Shown: piece by piece, positions 55,406 to 64,000 of the stretch
Layout of the letters: each line of letters starts with the position of its first letter
How positions within the stretch are numbered: the first letter of the stretch is position 1
Source: Turritopsis dohrnii
Lineage: Eukaryota > Cnidaria > Hydrozoa > Anthoathecata > Oceaniidae
Assembly: GCA_027922465.2 (NCBI GenBank)
Contig: BQMF02000591.1
Location: forward strand, 1-64,000
Direction of reading: 5' to 3'
Length of the DNA stretch: 64,000 bases
The notes under the pieces: model-generated
Seen by the model: the letters and a program-made list of their open reading frames with translations, nothing else
Databases searched by the model: none
What the model was told of the DNA's origin: nothing
Translations under genes and position numbers: made by a program

Positions 55406-56474
55406 TTTTTTTTTCATCTTACTGTCTTTTTTGGAGTACGTGAGTGGCAAATATCCAGTAACAATCATTCAGCTTATTCGTACAAAAAAACAGATCTTCA
55501 TAAATGATCTCCGCGAAAAGCCCCTTTTTTATGTTATGGTAGGCTGACTTTCTTGACGAACATTGTCAGTCGCATCAATATTTTTGTTTATTTAATGCTG
55601 ATGCTTCTCGAGCTGAATGATGTGACTGTCTTAGTTTTGCAGGACTAGTGTGCTAGTGTTGCATTTTTGTGGCATTTTCAGCAGCAAAGCTTGCAGAAAT
55701 CCTTCTGCCCGGTAGGGCATCTTGTCTGATTTTTTTTTTTCATCTTACTGTCCAAACCTACGCATTTTTGTTTCTTAAATTTCATTGGTTCATAAAAAAG
55801 CCGTCTTAATTGTCATTGGTGCATAATGCCCGATTTCTACGAAAGGGTGCTAATTTAGCCACCTCCACTTAAATAGCGATAGTTTATTGGCTGATTTTCG
55901 CCATGCCATGTGATCGTCCACAAAACGTTTTAAAAATGGCAGCGAAAGACCGTGTGTAGTTTGCTAAAAGTTTCTTTGATGGATATATGGCTTTAAAAGA
56001 AGTTAATACAGCTTATAATTTTATATAAAGAATTGCATTACTGTTGGGAACTTATCATGTTCACAAAATTAAATTACAGTGTGGTTATTCTGTTTTTTGA
56101 AAGAAGTTTTCTTGAAGTTTAAAATATGAAAACAGTGCCAATACAAGGTGTGTGTGGAAGAAAAGGTATTTCTTGTTTTATTTTTGCTCCAAGGCTTTTT
56201 AAATATGAAAGACCTTCGTGTATTTTGTATGTGTATGCATGTTTGAAGTCAATTTTTAGAAGCTTTTGGATTTTTAAAGCTCAGCTTAGCTTCCTTTCAG
56301 CTCCTCCCCAACATCACCAACATATGCACTTTATACAGCTATTTATACTATATTTAGTAGCAATTTTTGGATGTATTCTGGCTATATCAGCTTATCTCTT
56401 TTCTCCCTACGTATGTTGTATTTTTTTAACTTTTAGATTAGATATGAGCTTTAATTTCTAAGTAATTATTATTG

Positions 56475-58040
56475 AAACCCCTTTAACTAGGTGTTTCAAT
56501 TCGATGATTGATTCTTCTGTTTTCCCTGATGACTTAGAACTTGCCGACGTAATTGCAGTATTTAAAAAGGGTGATAGAACCGACTGGGAATGCTATAGAC
56601 CCATAAGTTTACTTAGGTCTCCTTCAAAACTTTTCGAGAGGCTTTTGGAACGTCAGATCTCCTCCTTTATGGAGAAACGACTTTCAAAATATCTATGTGG
56701 TTTTCGCAAAGGTCATTCGACCCAGCATGCCTTACTTAACCTCATCGTCGCATGGCAGCGGTGTTTGGCAAATGGCGGTAGAGTTGGAGCAGTGCTTATG
56801 GACTTGTCCAAAGCCTTCGACACTCTACCACACGACCTGCTTATTGCTAAGCTCCATGCATATGGGCTTGATCGTAAAAGCTTGAAACTAATTTACAGTT
56901 ACCTCTCAAACCGAAAAATGCGCTTTCGCATCGGCTCAGTGTTTAGTGACTGGCTTAGGGTCCTCTTAGGTGTCCCCCAGGGATCGGTTCTAGGTCCTAT
57001 CCTTTTTAATATATTTTTAAATGATCTATTTTTCAGCGAACTAGATTCGCTTATTTGTAACTTTGCTGATGATAATACCTTGTCTGCATGTGGATCATCT
57101 TTAAACGGGATTCTCAGGCAGCTAAAGCATGATTCAGAAATAACTATCCAGTGGTTTCGAGATAACGAGATGGTGGTAAACCCGGATAAATTTCAAGTCA
57201 TGTTTTTAGGCTGTAGTTCAGCTGAAATCACGTCATTTGTAATATGCGGCTTTGCCTTAGAACCGTCGCCTTCAGTGAACTTGCTTGGGGTAACCATTGA
57301 TAACAAGCTGACTTTTTCTGCCCATATAGAAAAAATCTGTTCGCAGGCAAATAGAAAGATTAGTGCATTACTGCGCATTCGAAAATTTATTGAATATGGC
57401 AGAGCAGTCCTTTTGTGCAACGCATTTATTTTGTCTTGCTTCAGATACTGTCCCCTGATTTGGATGTTTCATTCAAAAGGGGACGCTCAGAAAATTCGTA
57501 AAACACAGATTAGAGCCCTCCGAGCTGTCAATTTTGATTTCTCTACACCTAGTGAGCACACTTTAACTAAGTACGATAATGAATCCACCCACACTTCAAA
57601 TTTGCGTACTATGCTAATCGAGGTTTTCAAAACTGTGAACAGATTAAATCCAGAGTTTTATGGGATTTGTTCGGGCAGAAAAAGACAGCAATTCCAATGC
57701 GATCTGGTTACTTACTGATGCTTCCTGGCAAAAATGAATCCACGATATACTCGTTTACGTTTCGTGCTGTGTTGGCATGGAATTTTTTGTCAGCTCCACT
57801 TAAGGATTTAGAGTCCTTTCCTTCATTCAAAACCAGTATTGCCAAGATAAGATCATTCTACTGTCAGTGTAAATCCTGCTCCTGATTAGTCAGTATATTT
57901 ATTTCTAGATTTTATAATATATTTTTTAGGTTAGGTTATATTTTAATTTTTAATTGTTTTGTTGACTTGATTTAGTCATTACTTATGTAATTGTACTAGG
58001 GATAATGTCAACAGAAAATAAAGTTATAATACAATACAAA
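56475..58040 (+). mobile_element. 5'-truncated LINE (CR1/Jockey-like) inserted at a unit junction
   Basis: The junction between units 2 and 3 reads ATTATTATTG|TGATATTTAT. Between units 1 and 2 the same junction is split by this 1566-bp insert. The insert starts inside the RT domain and ends AATAAAGTTATAATACAATA-CAAA, a 3' tail rather than poly(A). No target duplication is evident. Confidence 0.8.
56504..57885 (+). pseudogene. LINE reverse transcriptase, truncated and frameshifted
   Basis: ORF 56504-57718 (404 codons) has YRPISLLRSPSKLFERLL, GFRKGHSTQHALLN, motif A AVLMDLSKAFDTLPHDLL (about 96-113), motif B GVPQGSVLGPILFNIFLNDL (156-175) and motif C NFADDNTL (186-193, Asp189-Asp190), then a thumb region with LLGVTIDNKLTFSAHI. 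A one-base shift near 57678 moves the C-terminal tail (LAWNFLSAPLKDLESFPSFK) into the frame ending 57885. The endonuclease and RT N-terminus are missing. The CR1/Jockey group is the closest match by motif. Confidence 0.85.
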
Positions 58041-60908
58041 TGATATTTATATTTTTCATTCTGAGGAGATCAATATTGAAACTTTATATATTAGTTTGTG
58101 CTGCCCAAACGATATGTTGGTTACCGCCAGTATACACAATCTTTTTATAGGATTTGTTATATTTAATGTGGTTAAATTAAAGTTTCGTATTGTGTCGATG
58201 CACTTTTTTGGAGTACGTGGGTGGCAAATACCCAGTAACAATCATTCAGCTTATTCGTACAAAAAAAACAGATCTTCATAAATGATCTCCACGATAGCAT
58301 AAAGAAAAGCCCCTTTTTTATGTTATGGTAGGCTGACTTTCTTGACGAACATTGTCAGTCGCATCAATATTTTTGTTTATTTAATGCTGATGCTTCTTGA
58401 GCTAAATGATGTGACTGTCTCAGTTTTGCAGGACTAGTGTGCTAGTGTTGCATTTTTGTGGCATTTTCAGCAGCAAAGCTTGCAGAAATCCTTCTGCCCG
58501 GTAGGGCATCTTGTTTTTTTTTTCATCTTACTGTCCAAACCTACGCATTTTTGTTTCTTAAATTTCATTGGTTCATAAAAAAGCCGTCTCAATCGTGATT
58601 GGTGCATAATGCCCGATTTCTACGAAAGGGTGCTAATTTAGCCACCTCCACTTAAATAGCGATAGTTTATTGGCTGATTTTCGCCATGCCATGTGATCGT
58701 CCACAAAACGTTTTAAAAATGGCAGCGAAAGAACGTGTGTAGTTTGCTAAAAGTTTCTTTGATGGATATATGGCTTTAAAAGAAGTTAATACAGCTTATA
58801 ATTTTATATAAAGAATTGCATTACTGTTGGGAACTTATCATGTTCACAAAATTAAATTACAGTGTGGTTATTCTGTTTTTTGAAAGAAGTTTTCTTGAAG
58901 TTTAAAATATGAAAACAGTGCCAATACATGGTGTGTGTGGAAGAAAAGGTATTTCTTGTTTTATTTTTGCTCCAAGGCTTTTTAAATATGAAAGACCTTC
59001 GTGTATTTTGTATGTGTATGCATGTTTGAAGTCAATTTTTAGAAGCTTTTGGATTTTTAAAGCTCAGCTTAGCTTCCTTTCAGCTCCTCCCCAACATCAC
59101 CAACATATGCACTTTATACAGCTATTTATACTATATTTAGTAGCAATTTTTGGATGTATTCTGGCTATATCAGCTTATCTCTTTTCTCCCTACGTATGTT
59201 GTATTTTTTTTAACTTTTAGATTAGATATGAGCTTTAATTTTTAAGTAATTATTATTGTGATATTTATATTTTTCATTCTGAGGAGATCAATATAGAAAC
59301 ATTATATATTAGTTTGTGCTGCCCAAACGATATGTTGGTTACCGCCAGTATACACAATCTTTTTATAGGATTTGTTATATTTAATGTGGTTAAATTAAAG
59401 TTTCGTATTGTGTCGATGCACTTTTTTGGAGTACGTGGGTGGCAAATATCCAGTAACAATCATTCAGCTTATTCGTACAAAAAAACAGGTCTTCATAAAT
59501 GATCTCCGCGATAGCATAAAGAAAAGCCCCTTTTTTATGTTATGGTAGGCTGACTTTCTTGACGAACATTGTCAGTCGCATCAATATTTTTGTTTATTTA
59601 ATGCTGATGCTTCTTGAGCTGAATGATGTGACTGTCTTAGTTTTGCAGGACTAGTGTGCTAGTGTTGCATTTTTGTGGCATTTTCAGCAGCAAAGCTTGC
59701 AGAAATCCTTCTGCCCGGTAGGGCATCTTGTTTTTTTTTTCATCTTACTGTCCAAACCTACGCATTTTTGTTTCTTAAATTTCATTGGTACATAAAAAAG
59801 CCGTCTCAATCGTGATTGGTGCATAATGCCCGATTTCTACGAAAGGGTGCTAATATAACTTCAATAGCGACTGTTTATTGGCTTAAATTTCCACCATGTG
59901 ATCATCCGGGTATTTTTTCGACTTTACGTTTGCACGCCGTTTGCATAATGGCAGAAGAAACCGAAGAAACCCACATAGATATCCACATTGATTGACCAAT
60001 ACTGAATAGATTTAAAAGAAGATTCACACTTTCAAAATCAAAAGTAAGGGGTAGAAATTTATAATTATCTTACAATGATTCTACTGCATTCATTCCTTTC
60101 TAAAAAACAAGTTCTCATTGTTTTGTAAAAACAGTGTGTGCAACTTTTATTTTTTGGAAAATGTCTTGGATTCTTTTAAGCCTTTCTAGATACAAAATAC
60201 CGTTTGTTTCATGTGTGGGCTGTAGTGCTTTTTAAGCTCTGGATAGATACAGCTCAGTTCAGTTTCCTCTTCAGCTCCAACAACATACAAGGAATGTTTT
60301 GTCTATCCTCTGCCTGTGCATCTCATTTTATGTTTGATGTTTCTCTAGCTATTTCAGCTTATATACTTGTATAGTTCTTGGCTGTATTATCAATGTCCTG
60401 AGTTAGGAATGGGGACTTGCTATTTACGATAGCAAATTGAAACATACCTTGATTGTCTGTAAATGCTAAATACTGGACATCTTTTAACGCAAATTTCTGT
60501 TTTCAGTTATAGTTTAGATCATATTTTTCATAATCCTAATCTTTGTTTACTTTTTGTGTTTGGGAAGTCTTTTCGTAATTAGGAAGATTGACCGTACATA
60601 CGTAATCACAGTGATATCTGAAAGCATATAAATTTGATGTTATTTTGTTCATTAAGTTTATTAGGAGTTAATGTAAGGTTCGTATTGTGTCAGTTGTGCT
60701 TTCATGATGCCTTGGCCTGTATACGTAATTAAAAATTTATTGTTTTTTAAGTTTTTGAATAAATTTTTATTATAATCTTTTCATGAAATTTAGTTGAAGT
60801 AATTTAAAAGCATTTTTAAATTAAAAAGATGGCAATGACATATTGTTACTCAAATTAAAGCACAAGTTTCTGTTTTCAGTTATGTATGTTGATTTTAAAT
60901 GTATATAT

Positions 60909-60956
60909 GTAGATTTTAATGATACGAAATACATCTTTCGTATCATTAAAATCTAC
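60909..60956. ncRNA. Perfect 21-bp hairpin, miRNA-precursor-like or short palindrome
   Basis: GTAGATTTTAATGATACGAA (plus one A) at 60909-60929 is the exact inverse of 60936-60956, with a 6-nt loop (TACATC). In the TRAF-like intron, outside the clear repeat units. Stem length suits a small-RNA precursor, but it may equally be a remnant of a palindromic insertion. No expression evidence. Confidence 0.3.
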
Positions 60957-61560
60957 GCTTTCCTTTTTTTCCTTGTGAATTAGGAATTCTGTTAGGAAGA
61001 TTGACAAGACATATTGAATTCATAAATTCATAACATTTACATTGACTTACATGCACACACATTGTCTTATCTGAATTGACCACTGAATCTTTGATATCAT
61101 TTCGTACCAACAAAGTAAAGAACATTATGTCATTAAAACATAATCAAGTTTATTGATGTTTATTGGTTAATCAAGTTTTGCATAGTGACAATTATGTTTT
61201 TTCCAGATTTTTGGGGAGTACATGATCAGAAATTTAATAAATATATATTGCGGATTAAACTTTTCTTAAATTTCAAGAATTTCATAGTCTTTCTTTTTTG
61301 TAATGACAGCTATATATTTTTCAGTAATAATCATTCAGTTTGGTTGTACAAACAGTTTTTTATGAAAAGCTAAAGAATGACATAAAGAAAAGCTCATTTT
61401 CTTCTTTGATTTTGCAGAAATCCTTCTGCCCGATAGGGCATCTTGTTTTTTATTATGTTGTTCCAACAACACGTACAGAAATATCACAGAATACATGAAA
61501 AGGGAGTTCGTATACATGAATTGTTGAATAGTCTCTTGAATAGTCTCTGTTTTTTCATAG

Positions 61561-61677
61561 GAAGATGTCATGACATGTGGACACTTTTATGTAAATTGTA
61601 AGAGTTGCAATCAAGAAACACTGGCCAAGGAACTTTGTCAATTTTGTAAAGAAAACGTTTTGGCTTGAGATTTGGAG
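61561..61677 (+). pseudogene. TRAF-like gene, candidate exon 3 with in-frame stop
   Basis: Acceptor TTTTTTCATAG at 61560 and donor TTGGAG|GTAGGT at 61677 bound 117 nt, phase 0 at both ends, matching the phase at the end of exon 2. It reads EDVMTCGHFYVNCKSCNQET then LAKELCQFCKENVLA, TGA (61666-61668), DLE. CGHFYVNC..C is a plausible continuation of the TRAF zinc finger after QDVE. The stop suggests that the copy is decayed, or that the true exon ends earlier. No MATH domain exon was found in the window. Confidence 0.5.
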
Positions 61678-62260
61678 GTAGGTATTGGGGTTCATCAGTA
61701 TTTATTGTTTTGAGTTTTATTATAACCATTTTTAATCGGGTAAAGAAAATCACTACCATCTTGAGAATTAATAGGGATAACCAGCCGGAAAGAAGTTACA
61801 GTAAGTTGTTCAGAAAGTCTGTTAGTGTTTTAAGTGAAGCTGGTAAACCTATTATGGAGGGAATTCGTATCGTAAAAGTATTGTAACAGCTTTTAGTGAC
61901 ATAGCAATAGCCATGATATTTTGTTGAGTCATATGAGAAGAAGTTTGAGAGATGAGACAAAACATGACTGATATCCTGAAACTATAATTATGATGAGATT
62001 ACACATCTGATATTTTTCTGGAAGATGCACTCTAAAGGTTGTTTATCAAGTTTATCAAGTCGGTTGCGATTGCGTCAACCCTAGAAATTCTGATATAAAA
62101 TAATGACTTTTGAACTGATAAATATAATAGCTGCATCTTTCATGAAGCTCCTAGGAGAAGTCCTTCTTCCCAATTAAATTATGAAAACATATTAGTTACT
62201 GTAATAAATGTAAGTTATTATCTAGTTAGTTATAAAAATGCGTTGTATAAATTAAATAAA
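61678..62260. other. No further TRAF exon recognised
   Basis: A 73-codon frame at 61665-61886 with basic residues has no recognised domain. No coiled-coil or MATH sequence seen. Confidence 0.4.
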
Positions 62261-63136
62261 CTAGCCGCCAAGGCGGCGTCGCTCGCCGCCCATGTCCACC
62301 TGCTCTGTATCACTGTATCAATAAACGTCAAATTTCCTTATAAACGGCTCGTACAACTTGTGTTCAACCAGAAGCAGATTCGAAGTCAAAACCACTGGTA
62401 AAACCAATCTTTTATCAGTGTAACAATACACTCAAAACGCAGAGAGACAAAACTTCAACTTTTTATTAACTTTTGTTTAAAAAAAGTTACGCGCTCTAAC
62501 ATGGGTGCTATCAAACGTAAGGGGAAAATGGATTCTCTTCTTAAAAAGATCACACGGGAGGAGAGAAGAAAAGGCACGTGCTAAATGAATCAAGTGAATA
62601 AAAAAAACGTTCGATCTGATATAAAATAAAATAGATTAAAAGAAATCGATTAAAGACAACTATTATGACAAAAGCAAAAAAAAATATTTTGTTTTATGAT
62701 ATTTTTTTTTTTTACCTATAGGTTTTTAAACATTTTCATTACTCGAAATTAAAGTTCACCCGTCTCAGACAGTCAGGCAAGGATACGTTAGGATACACTG
62801 GCAAACCGAGATGCTACCACGTTCTCCCACGGCTGCTTTTTGTCCAAAATGTTTTATCAGTTAGTTTCTTTGTATTTAGTTGATGTATTGTTTTCAAAGC
62901 CAAGTCAACGTGGAATATAAAACTAACAAAATAATAAAAACGAAACGTTATTCCTATTAGTTCATCAGCCAAAAAAAGTCACGTTCGATTGGGGGTTGCA
63001 ATGTATTTGCTTCGAACTCACGTCGCACACAAAAAAAGAAATAATTTCGCTCACAACTTAATCTACCATTTTGCGTGACTTACAAACAAACAAACAAACA
63101 AACAGACAGACAGAGAATCGGCTATTAATATATAGA
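62261..63136 (-). mobile_element. Non-autonomous Helitron, family X, copy 4
   Basis: On the minus strand: 5' TCTATATATTAATAGCCGAT at 63136, 3' GCCGCCTTGGCGGCTAG at 62261, next base T. 876 bp, no ORF. Its 5' base abuts the 3' CTAG of copy 5. Confidence 0.85.
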
Positions 63137-64000
63137 CTAGCCGCCAAGGCGGCGTCGCTCGCCGCCCATGTCCACCTTTTATCAATCTTTTATCAGTGTA
63201 ACAATACACTCAAAACGTAGAGAGAGAAAACTTCATTTTTTTATTAGCTTTTGTTTTAAAAAAGTTACACGCTCTAACATGGGTGCTATCAAACACATAG
63301 GCGGATCCAGGGTTAGGCAAAAAAAGTGGAGGAGTACAATGCTATTAATTTCTTTTCAGTGTTTAACTGTAATTAGTTAAAAGGCACGTTTTTCTATTCT
63401 TCTCCTAGATGACACAACGCTCCTCCTCAAATTTTGCCTAAGCTCTAGATCCGCCTATGAAACAGGGGGAAAATGGTTTCTCTTCTTAAAAAGTTCACAC
63501 GGAGGAGAGAAAAAAGGCACGTGCTAAATGAATAAAAAGAATAAAAAACGTTCGATTAGAACGCTTAACAATTAAAAGAAGAAATTAATTTATCAAAAGA
63601 AAAGCAAAAAAAAAAACATTTTGTTTTGATATGATACTCTTTTTTTACCTATCGGTTTTTAAACATTCTGATTGCTCAAAAAAAAAGTTCACCCGTCTCA
63701 GACAGTCAGGCAAGAGTTAGTTGCAAACCGAACATATGCTGCCACGTTCTGCCACTGCTGCTTTTTGTCCAAAATGTTTAATCAGTTAGTTTCTTTGTAT
63801 TTAGTTGATGTATTGTTTTCAAAGCCAAGTCAACGTGGAATATAAAACTAACAATAATGATAAAAACAAAACGTTATTCCTATTAGTTCATCAGCCAAAA
63901 AAGGTCACGTTTGATTGGGGTTGCAATGTATTTGCTTCGAACTCACGTCGCACACAAAAAAAGAAATAATTTCGCTCACAACTCAATCTACCATTTTGCG
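63137..64000 (-). mobile_element. Non-autonomous Helitron, family X, copy 5 (runs off the window)
   Basis: 3' hairpin and CTAG at 63137-63154, followed by sequence collinear with copy 4 (TAACATGGGTGCTATCAAAC, AGCCAAGTCAACGTGGAATA). The 5' end lies beyond 64000. It contains a 164-bp nested MITE absent from copy 4. Confidence 0.85.
63296..63459. mobile_element. 164-bp MITE with 5-bp target duplication AAACA
   Basis: Ends CATAGGCGGATCCAG and CTAGATCCGCCTATG, flanked by AAACA (63291-63295 and 63460-63464). Copy 4 of the host repeat, at about 62515, lacks it, giving an empty site. The ends and interior (GGGTTAGGCAAA) match the 2.46-kb element at 43651-46110. Confidence 0.85.

Larger units (their letters stand above)
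55425..61450 (+). repeat. Tandem array of about 1.2-kb units in the TRAF intron
   Basis: Unit 1 (5'-truncated) 55425-56474, unit 2 58041-59258 (1218 bp), unit 3 from 59259, clear to about 59850 and then diverged to about 60420; an older unit can be traced at about 60640-61450. Units 1 and 2 are nearly identical. Each contains CTTCTGCCCGGTAGGGCATC, a short hairpin, and a frame of about 105 codons (56126, 58909) that is conserved only because the DNA is. Not a known family to me. Confidence 0.75.
55271..61560 (+). other. Large TRAF-like intron 2 filled with repeats
   Basis: 6.3 kb between the exon-2 donor and a good acceptor (TTTTTTCATAG at 61560). It holds a 54-bp tandem duplication, the 1.2-kb tandem array and the LINE fragment. 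Confidence 0.55.

Noticed and set aside
56126..56461. 111-codon frame, also at 58909-59220, with hydrophobic segments
   Set aside because: Conserved only because the two 1.2-kb units are nearly identical. AT-rich composition, no domain, and it diverges in the third unit.

Overview
This is eukaryotic, AT-rich, transposon-dominated nuclear DNA. It has GT-AG introns, a TRAF-type signalling gene fragment, and Helitron, Helentron, ISL2EU, Penelope-like and LINE elements. The mix fits a cnidarian or a similar early-branching marine animal. That is an inference from element content; no marker gene fixes the species. There is no prokaryotic gene organisation, rRNA, tRNA or CRISPR array that I can see.

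Layout. 1-6.1 kb: no gene recognised; a 50-bp tandem repeat, a short TTAGG run and small repeats. 6.2-12.8 kb: a decayed Helentron-type rolling-circle element (papain-fold-like N domain, 15-residue repeats, DUF6570-like region, HUH/Y2 Rep, PIF1 helicase, EEP nuclease) broken by about seven frameshifts. 13-22.5 kb: repeats, plus an older copy of the TRAF first-exon region into which two DNA transposons have inserted (16762-19346 and 19355-20224). 22.6-25.9 kb: two head-to-head Penelope-like copies flanked by a 14-bp target duplication.

26.5-42.2 kb is one nested structure. An ISL2EU DNA transposon (26528-42230; SAP/SWIM/YqaJ nuclease on +, THAP/DDE transposase on -) was split by a 3-kb CCCAGCGGG element (28041-31107) and by a complete 8.9-kb autonomous Helitron (33158-42080, - strand). 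That Helitron carries its Rep/helicase gene (one intron, one frameshift) and, downstream on the same strand, a second gene that single-frame ORF calling misses. It has nine exons, its seven internal exons are 21-48 nt and all multiples of three, its eight introns are all phase 1, and it gives a 154-residue open reading frame. A further 575-bp TAA-flanked element sits in the Helitron 3' region.

42.9-54 kb: several non-autonomous Helitrons (5' TCTATATATTAATA, 3' GCCGCC hairpin ending CTAG), including an exact head-to-tail pair, with TIR elements nested inside them; also a MITE and a pogo-like transposase fragment. 54.2-61.7 kb: a TRAF-like gene fragment (three exons) whose second intron holds a tandem array of about 1.2-kb units with a 5'-truncated LINE inserted exactly at a unit junction. 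62.3-64 kb: a second exact head-to-tail Helitron pair on the - strand, running off the window.

The points most worth checking are the Helitron-borne all-phase-1 micro-exon gene, the nested ISL2EU/Helitron structure whose boundaries are supported by target duplications and restored reading frame, and the two abutting Helitron pairs.
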